64,000 nt of DNA. Origin: Diaminobutyricimonas sp. LJ205. Lineage in GTDB: Bacteria > Actinomycetota > Actinomycetes > Actinomycetales > Microbacteriaceae. The position numbers were made by a program, and so were the translations under genes. Shown here one piece after another: positions 34,010-42,311 of this stretch. The notes below the pieces were generated by a model. The model was not told the DNA's origin and did not search any database. It saw nothing but the letters and a program-made list of their open reading frames with translations. The first letter of the stretch is position 1; every line of letters starts with the position of its first letter. Location of the stretch: assembly GCF_009755725.1 (NCBI RefSeq), contig NZ_CP046619.1, positions 1,488,001 to 1,552,000 of the forward strand. The letters are read 5' to 3'.

Positions 34010-34411
34010 ATGGAGGAGCGGGCGAGCTCCAGAGCCTCCTTGCTGGGAAGCGTCCAGGAAATGGAGAAGGCCGGATCTCGAAGGATCCGGCCCACTGTCT
34101 CAACACCTAGCTGCCGATCACGGTGCGCGCCTCCGCCGTCACGGTTAGCGGTGAGATCTCGGCTCGCGCGGCCGGATTCGGTAGCCCGACGGTGACCGTT
34201 CGACGCAATTGCACACGAGTCAAGGCAATTTGGTAGCCAGCCATGGTCATCATCCAGATCGCATGAAGCTCGATCGGCCCGCCTGTGGCCAGCGAGAAGC
34301 TGGAAGGCGGCGGCCAGCGTCACCAGCCGCCCGACAAGGGCGGCTGAGCGGCAGACTCGCTCCGCATGCTGCGGGGCTGGCTGGAAAAATCTCGTCTCGT
34401 TGGGTGGTTGC
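34010..34411. other. Intergenic gap with one dispersed repeat copy
   Basis: 402 bases without a convincing gene. It holds repeat copy A (34069-34106). Open frames here lack ribosome sites and homology. The remainder shows nothing recognisable. Confidence 0.6.
34069..34106 (-). repeat. Dispersed hairpin repeat, copy A
   Basis: GGCCGGATC-6-GATCCGGCC is a 9-bp stem (34069-34092), followed by CACTGTCTCAACAC (34093-34106). Read on the minus strand it is GTGTTGAGACAGTG followed by a hairpin and then CTTCTCC, which looks like a terminator. Copies B, C and D share the CTGTCTCAAC core. Confidence 0.8.
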
Positions 34412-35017
34412 TCACGCGGTTGAGGTGATGCCGCGCCCAAAGGTGAAGGCACGGATGATCTGCACCACGCCGAGGGCGATCAATGTGACACCCGCCAGCA
34501 GGAAAAGCAGCTGCGCTCCCCATACCGGCGCGAACAGCAAAGCGATGCCGGCGATGATGCTCACGATCGCGAAGAAGATTGCCCAGCCTTTCGATGGGGC
34601 ATCGCCGAGCTGTACGAGGGTCGCCGCACCCTCGACGATCCACAGAATGCCGATCAAGATGCCGAGGAAGACGGCGAGAAATGCCACCGTGCCCGACAGG
34701 TTGGCGAACGCCAGGCCCGCGCCGATCAGGAAGAGGACACCGAGGATGATATCGAGCGCCCTGGCCCCACCCGAGATACCCCGAGAGAAGACACCGATGC
34801 CCACGTAAACCAGACCCGCGAAGACGAAATAGATGCCCAGCAGCACGGCGATCGTCGTGGCGGTCGCCTGCGGTTGGAACGTGATCAAGAGGCCGATGAT
34901 GAGGGCGACAGCCCCACCCACGCCAAGAGCGACACGGATATTGGTCACGGCGGACTTGGTGAGCTCAGCAGAGTCGAGCGAGAACCCGCCGAGAGCTGAA
35001 CCGGATGATGTTGACAT
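34412..35017 (-). CDS. HdeD-family (DUF308) membrane protein
   Basis: 201 residues with six membrane helices in three pairs, the layout of HdeD/DUF308. Recognisable segments are TIAVLLGIYFVFAGLVYVG, ALDIILGVLFLIGAGLAF and ILWIVEGAATLVQLG. HdeD-type proteins are linked to acid or general stress; the mechanism is unknown. It ends with a polar tail (GRGITSTA). The ATG at 35017 is preceded by CAGGAGG. Confidence 0.88.
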   Translation of the reverse strand: MSTSSGSALGGFSLDSAELTKSAVTNIRVALGVGGAVALIIGLLITFQPQATATTIAVLLGIYFVFAGLVYVGIGVFSRGISGGARALDIILGVLFLIGAGLAFANLSGTVAFLAVFLGILIGILWIVEGAATLVQLGDAPSKGWAIFFAIVSIIAGIALLFAPVWGAQLLFLLAGVTLIALGVVQIIRAFTFGRGITSTA

Positions 35018-35084
35018 CTGATACCTCCTGCAGCAAATGGGTGATTGATTCTGCCGGGCCCGGCGAATTTCACGCCGTTAGCGC

Positions 35085-35513
35085 TCAGCAGGTGCTCTCG
35101 ACGGCATCGTCCAGCGCCCTCAGGGACGCACCCAGCGCCTGAACGGCTGTGCCGACGTCGGCGATCGCCTGCGCCGATGGCGATGTCGTTGCCGCGTTGA
35201 CGCTGGAGCCGACAGAGGCGGCGGCCTGCTCGACGGCGTCGATCTCGGTGTCGTACTCATCCTTGGCGTCGTCCTTGACCTTGCCCAGATCCGACTGCAC
35301 TTGCGTGAGTTTGTCCTGCAACTCCGCCAACGCGCCCTGGTCGAGGTCAACGGTCGTCACGTCCTCGACTGATGCCTTGAGCGAGTCCACCGCTGAACAC
35401 ACCGCGGCCGGTTCATCCTGGGCGGGCGGTTCGTCCTGGGCACATCCAGCGGTGATTGTTGCCAGCAGGAGGGCTCCACCCGCCAGAAAGAGGGCAGTAG
35501 CCCGATTCGTCAT
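35085..35513 (-). CDS. Putative lipoprotein, helical
   Basis: 142 residues. The signal peptide ends in a lipobox TITAGC (Cys near 24), so the mature protein should be lipid-anchored outside the membrane. Repeated acidic QDEP follows, then heptad-like helices (LAELQDKLTQVQSDLGKVKD) and a C-terminal Cys. Two Cys in the mature part (VCSAVDSL and the final Cys) could form a disulfide. No family is recognised. It lies 67 bp upstream of the HdeD-family gene on the same strand. Confidence 0.7.
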   Translation of the reverse strand: MTNRATALFLAGGALLLATITAGCAQDEPPAQDEPAAVCSAVDSLKASVEDVTTVDLDQGALAELQDKLTQVQSDLGKVKDDAKDEYDTEIDAVEQAAASVGSSVNAATTSPSAQAIADVGTAVQALGASLRALDDAVESTC

Positions 35514-35602
35514 GGCAGCAACGGTACGCGCGCTGCGTCCGGCGGCATCATCCTGAGCAGGTGATCCGGGTATGGCGGATGGCTGCCACCAGAAACGGAA
35601 AA

Positions 35603-35640
35603 GGCCGGACCCCGAAGGATCCGGCCCACTGTCTCAACAC
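35603..35640 (-). repeat. Dispersed hairpin repeat, copy B
   Basis: GGCCGGA (35603-35609) pairs with TCCGGCC (35620-35626) and is followed by CACTGTCTCAACAC and AGTT. The tail ACTGT-CTCAAC-ACAGT is itself an inverted repeat. The minus-strand reading ends in CCTTTTCC, as in a terminator. Confidence 0.8.
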
Positions 35641-35806
35641 AGTTCCGCGGAATGAATTTCCAGTGGGACGTTCGGAATATTCATTCAGGCCCGGAACTGC
35701 AGGGGAGTCGGATGCTTCCCCCGGAGGGCATTCCACGCATTAACTCTTGAAATTCCACGTGTCACCGAAGTTGTCCCGCCGCTATGGCCAACTTGCACCG
35801 TGCACG

Positions 35807-35856
35807 GAAGAACCCCCGACCATTGGCCAGGGGTTCATGCACTGTCTCAACCAGTA
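35807..35856 (-). repeat. Dispersed hairpin repeat, copy D (divergent)
   Basis: AACCCC and GGGGTT arms around CGACCATTGGCCA form a hairpin, followed by CATGCACTGTCTCAACCAGT. The tail core CTGTCTCAAC is shared with copies A, B and C, while the hairpin sequence differs. Confidence 0.6.
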
Positions 35857-36266
35857 CCCGCCAGCCGAGGCTGGAAGTCTGAAAGCAAGCATACGCGAGG
35901 GATCGAGCGATCAAGTTAGACCGAACTATGGTTGCGCTAAGGAATCGACAGGGTTGGTTCAGCCGCGCGGTCATGCCGCAGTCCGCCCCGCGCACATGCG
36001 AAACTGACTTTCATGTCTGGTGTCCTGTGGTCCCAAGGGGACAGCGAGGACGCTCTGCAATTCTGGCCCGAACTGGGCGAAGGTCAGGCAATAACGCCCA
36101 GAGGGTCAACAGGGGCGTTGCGGACGAACGGCGACCGGTGTGGCTTGACTGGATTGATGGGGACGACATCGATAGCGGGCCGCCGGTGGTACGAGAGACG
36201 GTAACAGCCTGACTCCCTCCGAAAGGTCACCACCGCAATGTCAGGGCGGGCGCGCCTCCGATAGAA

Positions 36267-36992
36267 GTGGAGTGCATCGGCTGCAGAGCGATGAGGCGGA
36301 CTCACACTCGAAAGTGGGCGTACTGTTCAAACCTCTGCCACGGCTTAATCAAAGAAGCGCGAGCGCTCATGCATTGCATCGGGTGTGGAGTCACCAGCCC
36401 GATGCGGCCGCCTCTATTTGCGATTCCCGAGGATCGCGTCGCTCTCGACCGCGCTCGCACCGATTTTGTCAACGATCACACTCCATGTCGGCGCACGTGG
36501 CTCGACGAGCGGGAGCGTAGCTTGGAATGCCGGTGCGATCCGTGCCGGGCTGAACGGGGCGAGACTCTCGAAGCCCGCCGAGTTGGGCGCAAGTCAAAGC
36601 CGGCGCCTTCTGCCCGATCGAGATCTTATCAACGACATCGCGACGAGGTGTTGTTACGGGATGACTTCACATGCGGTATCTGTGGAATTGAGTTAGACGT
36701 CGACCACGAGAAATCCCACTTTGACGAAATGGCGCCTGCACTCGATCACATTCTCCCGGACTGGGCTGGCGGCGGCGATGAGATCGATTATCTCCAAGCC
36801 TCGCACCAGTGGTGCAACGGAGCCCGCGTGAATGTGTTGACTTGGGAGAGTGATGAAGTCATCCGCGCCGAAGCATGGCGACGTTCGCCGATCGGATTGA
36901 TGATCAGAGACGGCTATCACCACGATGAGTGTCTTGGGGGCGTCAGGCCCAGATTGCCAATCTCAAAGTCCCGCGAGATCTCGATCCGGTGA
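36267..36992 (+). CDS. HNH endonuclease with N-terminal zinc knuckles
   Basis: 241 residues. The N-terminal half carries three CxxC-type clusters: ECIGC with YCSNLC, then HCIGC, then ECRCDPC. The C-terminal HNH domain runs from about residue 125 (RDDFTCGICGIELD) to ALDHILPDWAGG and QASHQWCNGAR, with the His-Asn-His metal and catalytic residues in order. The GTG at 36267 opens on the first zinc cluster. It probably cleaves DNA. The context is orphan genes and repeats, so a mobile or defence role is inferred. Confidence 0.8.
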   Translation: MECIGCRAMRRTHTRKWAYCSNLCHGLIKEARALMHCIGCGVTSPMRPPLFAIPEDRVALDRARTDFVNDHTPCRRTWLDERERSLECRCDPCRAERGETLEARRVGRKSKPAPSARSRSYQRHRDEVLLRDDFTCGICGIELDVDHEKSHFDEMAPALDHILPDWAGGGDEIDYLQASHQWCNGARVNVLTWESDEVIRAEAWRRSPIGLMIRDGYHHDECLGGVRPRLPISKSREISIR

Positions 36993-37138
36993 TGTCGCGT
37001 CTGAAAGATAGGGAGTGAGCCGGCGAACCAATCGGTGTCACCACGGACGGTGAGTTCGTGAGCGTCCAAGCTCCTGGGAGTAGCCCCACGAAGGGTGAGC
37101 GGCGATCCGTGGTGCCGCCGAAAGAACGCGACCGTTTT

Positions 37139-37348
37139 TCATCGAAAGACCGAAAGCGCTGCGCGCAAGATAACCCCGATGCCGCTGTCGCCTACGGCGG
37201 CGATCACTCCGACGAGAAGCAAGCCCCTCACAACGAGAACGGTGATGAGCCGTGCGGTGGCCCCCCAGCCATCTCGCACTGCTTCCGCAATACAGAACCA
37301 CATCCCTGACTTGGGTCCACCCGCAGGCTTCCGGCGTTCTGCTGCCAT
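37139..37348 (-). CDS. Small membrane protein in the accessory region
   Basis: 69 residues. A basic start (MAAERRKPAGGPKSG) and two hydrophobic stretches (MWFCIAEAVRDGW and LITVLVVRGLLLVGVIAAVG). The ATG at 37348 has a perfect AAGGAGGT at 8-base spacing, which strongly supports translation. No family is recognised. It lies on the strand opposite the neighbouring HNH and winged-helix genes. Confidence 0.6.
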   Translation of the reverse strand: MAAERRKPAGGPKSGMWFCIAEAVRDGWGATARLITVLVVRGLLLVGVIAAVGDSGIGVILRAALSVFR

Positions 37349-37555
37349 GGCCGGTCACCTCCTTGGTTTCTGCCTCGCGCACGTCCTCTTTTTGACCGCT
37401 CTGTCGGCCAGTAATCCACAGAAAGGCAGGGCTGTCCACTATGCTGAGAAGACGCTTCAACCAGCCAGACACCATCACGGAAGATAACGATTTGAGACGG
37501 GAGATCTGGCCGGTTAAAACGCTCAGAATCATCCGATACAACCGAGGGCTTCTCC

Positions 37556-38557
37556 GTGGTCGACACCGTCAACTTCACCCGCCCGCCGACATCGAAGGAG
37601 CGGTTAAAACTGGAGGCTCGTCTCCAACGGCTTGATCGACCGGAACACGTCGCTCGGATCGATCGGGTCTACGGGGCTATGCCGGGCAAGCTTCCATCCA
37701 CCGGTCTCGTCGTCCGCTCGGGCTTCTCGTACCGAGAAGCGGGCATCGATCTTGACGCGTCAGATCGCAGGGCCCCGCCTCACAGCCTCAGGCCACCAGC
37801 TACACGACTGATCACGAGCCGCGGAGCGGCTCTCCGCTTTGCCCTGACACTTCTCGCCCTTGTGCAGACGAAGCGTAAACCAGGCGCGAAAGCGCGACTA
37901 AGTGAATTGGGTTTCGAGGTAGGAGGCGACTCAAGAACACTCGGACTGGCTGACCTGATTGCCACTGACGCAGCCGACAGCAACCGGGGCGGAGTGTACT
38001 TAACAGCACGGGACAAGCGTGCCCGCAGTGTTCGAAGCGCTCTCTCTGCCCTGGCCGAAGCGGGACTCGTCGCAATCCCTGGCGAACCTGGCGTGCGCGA
38101 CCGTTTGAAAAACTTCGTTCTTCTAAACGAGTGCGGCGTCGAAGCCGTCGGAGAAGCGGAAGAATATTACGTGCCCAGGCGTGGCGAGGCGACATTCACA
38201 ATGCCTGCCGGGTTCGTTTCGAACGGCTGGTTGCATGTCCTCGAAGATTCAGAGATCGCGCTCCTTCTGATGGTGGCGTGCCAGAAGGGTGGGTGGCCCG
38301 AGAACGGGCTACTTGTGGTCCCCGCTGACGTCCGACTGAGACACTACGGAATCCATCGTGACGCCTACTCATCGGCGCGGAAGGTGCTGGAATGGTGTGG
38401 CCTGTTGAAAGTCGAAGAGGTGGCGCGGCACCGCGATGGCAGAGCAGAGAACGCCGAACTTCGGGTCCACAGGCTCGGACTCCTTCCAAGCGGATTCGAA
38501 GAGCCAGCGGTTCTGACGACGATCGACGCGCTGACCCATCAAGTCGCCCGCAGCTAG
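37556..38557 (+). CDS. Putative DNA-binding protein with two winged-helix-like regions
   Basis: 333 residues, no family named. Two segments have the helix-helix-wing shape of winged helix domains. The first is about residues 93-190 (ALRFALTLLALVQTKRKPG ... RSVRSALSALAEAGLVAIP). The second is about 225-300 (LEDSEIALLLMVACQKGG ... VLEWCGLLKVEEV). The arrangement recalls plasmid replication initiators, but this is only a shape-based impression. GTG start with GAGGG 7 bases upstream. No membrane segment. Located between an HNH nuclease and orphan genes. Confidence 0.6.
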   Translation: MVDTVNFTRPPTSKERLKLEARLQRLDRPEHVARIDRVYGAMPGKLPSTGLVVRSGFSYREAGIDLDASDRRAPPHSLRPPATRLITSRGAALRFALTLLALVQTKRKPGAKARLSELGFEVGGDSRTLGLADLIATDAADSNRGGVYLTARDKRARSVRSALSALAEAGLVAIPGEPGVRDRLKNFVLLNECGVEAVGEAEEYYVPRRGEATFTMPAGFVSNGWLHVLEDSEIALLLMVACQKGGWPENGLLVVPADVRLRHYGIHRDAYSSARKVLEWCGLLKVEEVARHRDGRAENAELRVHRLGLLPSGFEEPAVLTTIDALTHQVARS

Positions 38558-38617
38558 AGTCCCGCGCAACTCGGGCAAGCGTCGCGTGGCAATAGACAGT
38601 CTTGGACACGGAAGCAA

Positions 38618-38893
38618 GTGGCTTCCAAGCCGAACGCGTGCGCGTTCACCGCGCGCGACCCGGCGTTAGACATTCTGGCGAGGGAGCCTTGGGTGGTTCG
38701 GAAGCTGCAGTCTCAGGCTTGGGCGCCGACCACGTATGGCGTGTTCGTCTCTTCGCATGAGCACATGCCGTACTTTGAGTGGATGGACGAGATTCGCGAC
38801 GCCTACGCTGAGCTACTCGTCGCATCCGGGTTTACGGATCGTGCGCATTTGATTCCCGCGAAAACGCTCACCACTGGCGCCAAGCAGTTCTAA
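38618..38893 (+). CDS. Hypothetical protein (91 residues)
   Basis: 91 residues, cytoplasmic, not recognised. It contains ARDPALDILAREPWVVRKLQ, an EHMPYFEWMDEIRDAYAELL helix and a Lys-rich end. The GTG at 38618 has GGAAG only 3 bases upstream, so the start is uncertain. The next gene begins 15 bases after its stop, suggesting one operon. Confidence 0.45.
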   Translation: MASKPNACAFTARDPALDILAREPWVVRKLQSQAWAPTTYGVFVSSHEHMPYFEWMDEIRDAYAELLVASGFTDRAHLIPAKTLTTGAKQF

Positions 38894-38908
38894 GAGGCGG
38901 ACAGAGAC

Positions 38909-39694
38909 ATGAACGACGGCAAGCCCATCGACAATCGCCAGCAACTGCTGGCGGTGTGCATGGTGCCGCGTGGCGTCGAAGCGCGCGACGACGCTCTCGA
39001 TCGGTGCCTCACTCTATTGGACGACATTCGATCAGCCGTTCTCGCGGCGCAAGGCGGTGATAAGCGTGTTCTGTTCGCGGTCAGCCTCGTCGCGGAGGGC
39101 GCGAGCGCGCTGGTGACCGGAGTGCGTACCTTGCTGCCCGACAACGTGTACGCTGCAAGCGCTTTGGTGCGCCAGCTCGTGGAAGTCGAGTACCTCGCTT
39201 GGGCATGCGGGTATGACGAGGCCGAGACCCTTGACTGGATCAGTTCCGACCGCGATACGCGGCGGAGGCGCTGGCAGCCGCGGCACTTACGGCAACGCGC
39301 GGGCGACCGCTTCGACGCGGACGATTACAGTGACCATTGTGAGGCCGGCGGCCACCCGACTCCGGTTGGCATCATGACTTTGAACGGCCCGACCATTTCT
39401 CAGCCGGAGTTGATCGGAATGGCCGGAGTGCAGAGTTACGAGCTGGTTCTGCACACCGTCGCGACGTGCGACTACCTCAGTCATGCGATCCCCGAAGCGG
39501 TCTCTCAGGCTAAGGACCTACGTGATCGCGCCCACGCGATCGGCGCAGACTGGCGCACAAATGATCCAGCGGCATTGTTCACCACCACCGGAGGCGACGC
39601 GGACCAGGAGGCAACACTGCTAGTCGCGATCGCCGAGGGGATAGTGGAGTTGACCGAGCGGGCGGCGGAATGGCGGGGCGGCGAGCTGTGTTAG
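38909..39694 (+). CDS. DUF5677-like helical protein
   Basis: 261 residues, mainly helical. The centre matches the DUF5677-type pattern: ASALVRQLVEVEYLAWACGYD, then EAETLDWISSDRDTRRRRW. Such proteins resemble HEPN-like or AbiV-like helical bundles, but the Rx4-6H nuclease motif cannot be identified securely. It starts at an ATG preceded by AGAGGCGGACAG and follows the 91-residue gene by 15 bases. A second protein of similar character is at 41093-41944. Confidence 0.5.
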   Translation: MNDGKPIDNRQQLLAVCMVPRGVEARDDALDRCLTLLDDIRSAVLAAQGGDKRVLFAVSLVAEGASALVTGVRTLLPDNVYAASALVRQLVEVEYLAWACGYDEAETLDWISSDRDTRRRRWQPRHLRQRAGDRFDADDYSDHCEAGGHPTPVGIMTLNGPTISQPELIGMAGVQSYELVLHTVATCDYLSHAIPEAVSQAKDLRDRAHAIGADWRTNDPAALFTTTGGDADQEATLLVAIAEGIVELTERAAEWRGGELC

Positions 39695-39774
39695 CTGGCG
39701 CGAAGCGAGCGAACTGTCACAGTCACGCTCATGTCCCGTCTTCGGGTCTGACGGAATCGCGCTGACGGGCGCGA

Positions 39775-40092
39775 TTAGCCCCACTGGAATAGCGAAAAGA
39801 TCCCTCCGAGCGCACCGAAGAGTAGCCCCGCTCCCACGAGGAACAGGTCGCGCTTCACCTGTTTCCATCTGTGAGCGGGTCTTCGGGCGGATTCCGCGGC
39901 GGCGCGCGATATATCGGCCACGCGAATTGTCCTGGTGAATCCCGCGGACCCGACCGCAATCCGCGGTCCTTGATCGTCACTGCTCTGAAGCGATCCTGTG
40001 TACTCAGCGCGAGCAGCGAGGGCGAGACGGATAAGCCCGGCAATGGGCAAAACCGCCGAAAGGGAATAGAAGGCGATGATGAGCAAAGTCAT
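39775..40092 (-). CDS. Small two-helix membrane protein
   Basis: 105 residues. One membrane helix at each end (MTLLIIAFYSLSAVLPIAGL and LFLVGAGLLFGALGGIFSLF) flanks a soluble middle region rich in Arg. The ATG at 40092 opens on the first helix; the open frame upstream has no similarity. No family is recognised. It lies on the same strand as the PD-(D/E)XK-like gene about 230 bases upstream. Confidence 0.55.
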   Translation of the reverse strand: MTLLIIAFYSLSAVLPIAGLIRLALAARAEYTGSLQSSDDQGPRIAVGSAGFTRTIRVADISRAAAESARRPAHRWKQVKRDLFLVGAGLLFGALGGIFSLFQWG

Positions 40093-40326
40093 GCGGCGAC
40101 CATAGCGACTGCAGGGGTATGGTCGGCGCCCGTCATCGCTCGCTTGCTCGTGTCGTTGGACTCGACCGGAGAACTGCCCCTCCTTCCTCAGTCGCTGCGT
40201 TGCCCGCAGCTGCCGACTCAGTGACGTGGCGCACGCGCATGGCATCGACGATCGGCGTTGTGTTCGCGATGTCGAGCTCAGCCACGTGAGCGGAGCCAGC
40301 CGGTCCGCTACTGGAGTGGTCCGCTC

Positions 40327-40908
40327 TCACCACATTGGGAGGCCATCCCTCCACTCATGACCGAGCGGAAGCCCCACTCGGCCCTCCAGTGCGAGGTCTC
40401 GAAAGTGAGGTGGCAAGAGAACGGGAGCGTTGCCTTGATCTGTCTCCAGCAGATCCCAGCGACCTTCGTACTGCTCGAAAGTGGCGAGACGGACACGGGA
40501 TCGCTCCACTGGAGCGTTGCGTTTGCCAGGCTCAATCCCGGGTGAGGTCAGCCAGTCCGTGTGCTCAATCCACGCGGCAGCAGCGACATGGACCCGAGGC
40601 ACCACGAAGCTGCGCGGTGGCAGCGTATCGTCATCCGGTACCGCGACCATCACGAAGTACTCGCGCTGGTGGGCGCTTCGCTTCTGCGACTTTTCTCCCA
40701 AGGGCCAGCTGATCGATTCCATCCGAGCGCCCCGAGCCGTCTTAACCTGCACCTCGACAAGCACCCGCTTCGTTCCAGTGGTGAGCACGCCCAGGATGTC
40801 CGTTCGCTCCAACCCGTCCCGGGTGAGCGCCGGCGCCCACCCTCGCCGCGCCATCTCAGCGGCGACGTGATGTTCGCCAATGGTCTTCGCCTGTTTCGTG
40901 TCGCGCAT
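40327..40908 (-). CDS. Putative PD-(D/E)XK-fold nuclease-like protein
   Basis: 193 residues. The N-terminal half has the order of a PD-(D/E)XK core: a helix TIGEHHVAAEMARRGW, a strand with RTDILGV (the Asp), then VLVEVQVKT (the Glu-x-Lys signature). A conserved SFVVPR strand follows. This resembles DUF4365-type and restriction-endonuclease-like proteins. The ATG at 40908 is chosen. Nuclease activity is inferred from the fold only. Located in the accessory region and a reasonable defence candidate. Confidence 0.55.
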   Translation of the reverse strand: MRDTKQAKTIGEHHVAAEMARRGWAPALTRDGLERTDILGVLTTGTKRVLVEVQVKTARGARMESISWPLGEKSQKRSAHQREYFVMVAVPDDDTLPPRSFVVPRVHVAAAAWIEHTDWLTSPGIEPGKRNAPVERSRVRLATFEQYEGRWDLLETDQGNAPVLLPPHFRDLALEGRVGLPLGHEWRDGLPMW

Positions 40909-41092
40909 GATCTGGAGCCTATCGATGCACTCCCGTCACCGTGTCGAGCTGCGCGACGTTGATCTCATCGTCAAGGATTTGCCGCGCAAGCAGGCGCTGC
41001 TCCGAAGAACGACTCCAGTCTGATCACGGAGCCAATTGTCGCAGGGCTCCTTGTCCCGCTGAGATGGCAAAGCGCCCCGTTGCCATGGCCGT

Positions 41093-41944
41093 CTAGATTG
41101 TCGGCCCGTGTCCGGCGCTCCCACTACCTGATCCCGCCATGCGACTCGCGTGGCGCCGTCGATAGTTCTCGCTCAACTGGAGTTCTGGATCGATCTCTAG
41201 CAGCTGAGCACTCTGCCGCAGCGCGGTGCGGTGCTGCTTGTCCCGCGTCAGGTATGAGTACGCGCGTCCTGCCCAAACCATCGAGGCAGCAGTAAAAAAA
41301 AGGAGCGTGTCGTTCGGATGCGCCGCTTGAGGCACGGCTCGAAACGACGGCACCTGATGGTTCGGCGCCATCGGATGGAGGTAGAGGTCCACCACATCGA
41401 TGCTGGCGTGACTGTGGGCGGACAAGAGGCGGTAGTGGATGTATGCGTCTTGACCGCCGGGTGCGAGGTCGAGACATAGCTGATAAAACCGTTGGGCGTT
41501 GTCTCGCGTGTCCTTGAACAGCTCAGGATCGGCGTCCGCGATCTGATCTGCACCCGTGCGGAAGATATCCGACAGAGCCTTCAACGATTCCTTCTTCAAC
41601 GCTAGGCGGATCCGAGAGTGCTCATGAAGGAACGCCTTAATCCCGTGGTCGCCTTTGCTCTGCACAAGCCACGCTGCAGTCAATGCGCTCTCGTAGGCAA
41701 CGCGTACGAGGGGAATAGCAGCGTTGGCGTGGCCAGCCTTGATGAGCACGTCGATCGCGCGGGCCGTTTCGTGCACGTGCCGAGCCAAGCCATAGACAGA
41801 CATGATCCGCGAAGCGTCGGATCCAGTGACCCGCTGCCCGCGACGATCTGCGGGCTGGTGGAGCGTCCGCGGTTGGCTGGCATCCTCCCACTGTGTCAGA
41901 AGGTCATCGATCAGTTCGCGGAGCTCGCTCTCATTGAGGGGCAT
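41093..41944 (-). CDS. DUF5677-like helical protein (second copy)
   Basis: 283 residues. The core repeats the DUF5677 outline: IDVLIKAGHANAAIPLVRVAYESALTAAWLV, a long charged helical region (HSRIRLALKKESLKALSDI) and an AHSHASIDVVDLYLHP motif. The last 15 residues are Gly/Ser-rich. Start ATG at 41944, no clear ribosome site. Function unknown. It is convergent with the region that precedes the PD-(D/E)XK-like gene and is isolated by a 370-base gap. Confidence 0.55.
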   Translation of the reverse strand: MPLNESELRELIDDLLTQWEDASQPRTLHQPADRRGQRVTGSDASRIMSVYGLARHVHETARAIDVLIKAGHANAAIPLVRVAYESALTAAWLVQSKGDHGIKAFLHEHSRIRLALKKESLKALSDIFRTGADQIADADPELFKDTRDNAQRFYQLCLDLAPGGQDAYIHYRLLSAHSHASIDVVDLYLHPMAPNHQVPSFRAVPQAAHPNDTLLFFTAASMVWAGRAYSYLTRDKQHRTALRQSAQLLEIDPELQLSENYRRRHASRMAGSGSGSAGHGPTI

Positions 41945-42311
41945 GCCCGGAGCCTAGGGGAGCTGGAGCCCATCGGCATTGCATATGGGTCGCTACCGGT
42001 CAGCAGCTCGAATGCGTCAGGACACGCGGGTTTGCTGCCAGCCATCTTCACGCCAGCACGTATACGGCGCTGGGCTCAGTGAACGCCGACGGGGTTGTCC
42101 GGGCAGTCGGATAGCGGCGCGAGAGCAGGTACAACGAGCGGGCGGTTTACCCCCCTCGGACCCGACCGTGACACCGGTGGTGCCCGATGGGGCGACGTGC
42201 GAGCTTGCTTCGCTGGGCCTCTTCACGACTAGCCTGCGCGCTGATTGCCAATAGGACTTTGCCTTCTCTTGTGACAGTGGCCAATAGACTCACCGGGAAA
42301 CCAAAGGGGGC
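41945..42311. other. Intergenic gap in the accessory region
   Basis: 367 bases with no supported gene. It separates two divergent orphan genes (41093-41944 minus, 42312-43382 plus), so it should contain both promoters. Nothing else recognisable was seen. Confidence 0.6.

Larger units (their letters stand above)
35514..36266. other. Gene-free stretch carrying two repeat copies
   Basis: About 750 bases with no gene I can support. Repeat copies B (35603-35640) and D (35807-35856) lie here. Short open frames, for example at 36013-36204 and 35747-36007, lack homology and codon bias. It marks the left edge of the accessory region. Confidence 0.6.

Noticed and set aside
34010-34411. Candidate gene in the gap before the HdeD gene
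   Set aside because: All frames have atypical composition and no ribosome site or homology.
35561-35743. Open frame of 60 residues
   Set aside because: It is created by repeat copy B and has no homology.
36013-36204. Open frame of 63 residues before the HNH gene
   Set aside because: No ribosome site, no homology, and overlapping frames of similar length; not credible.
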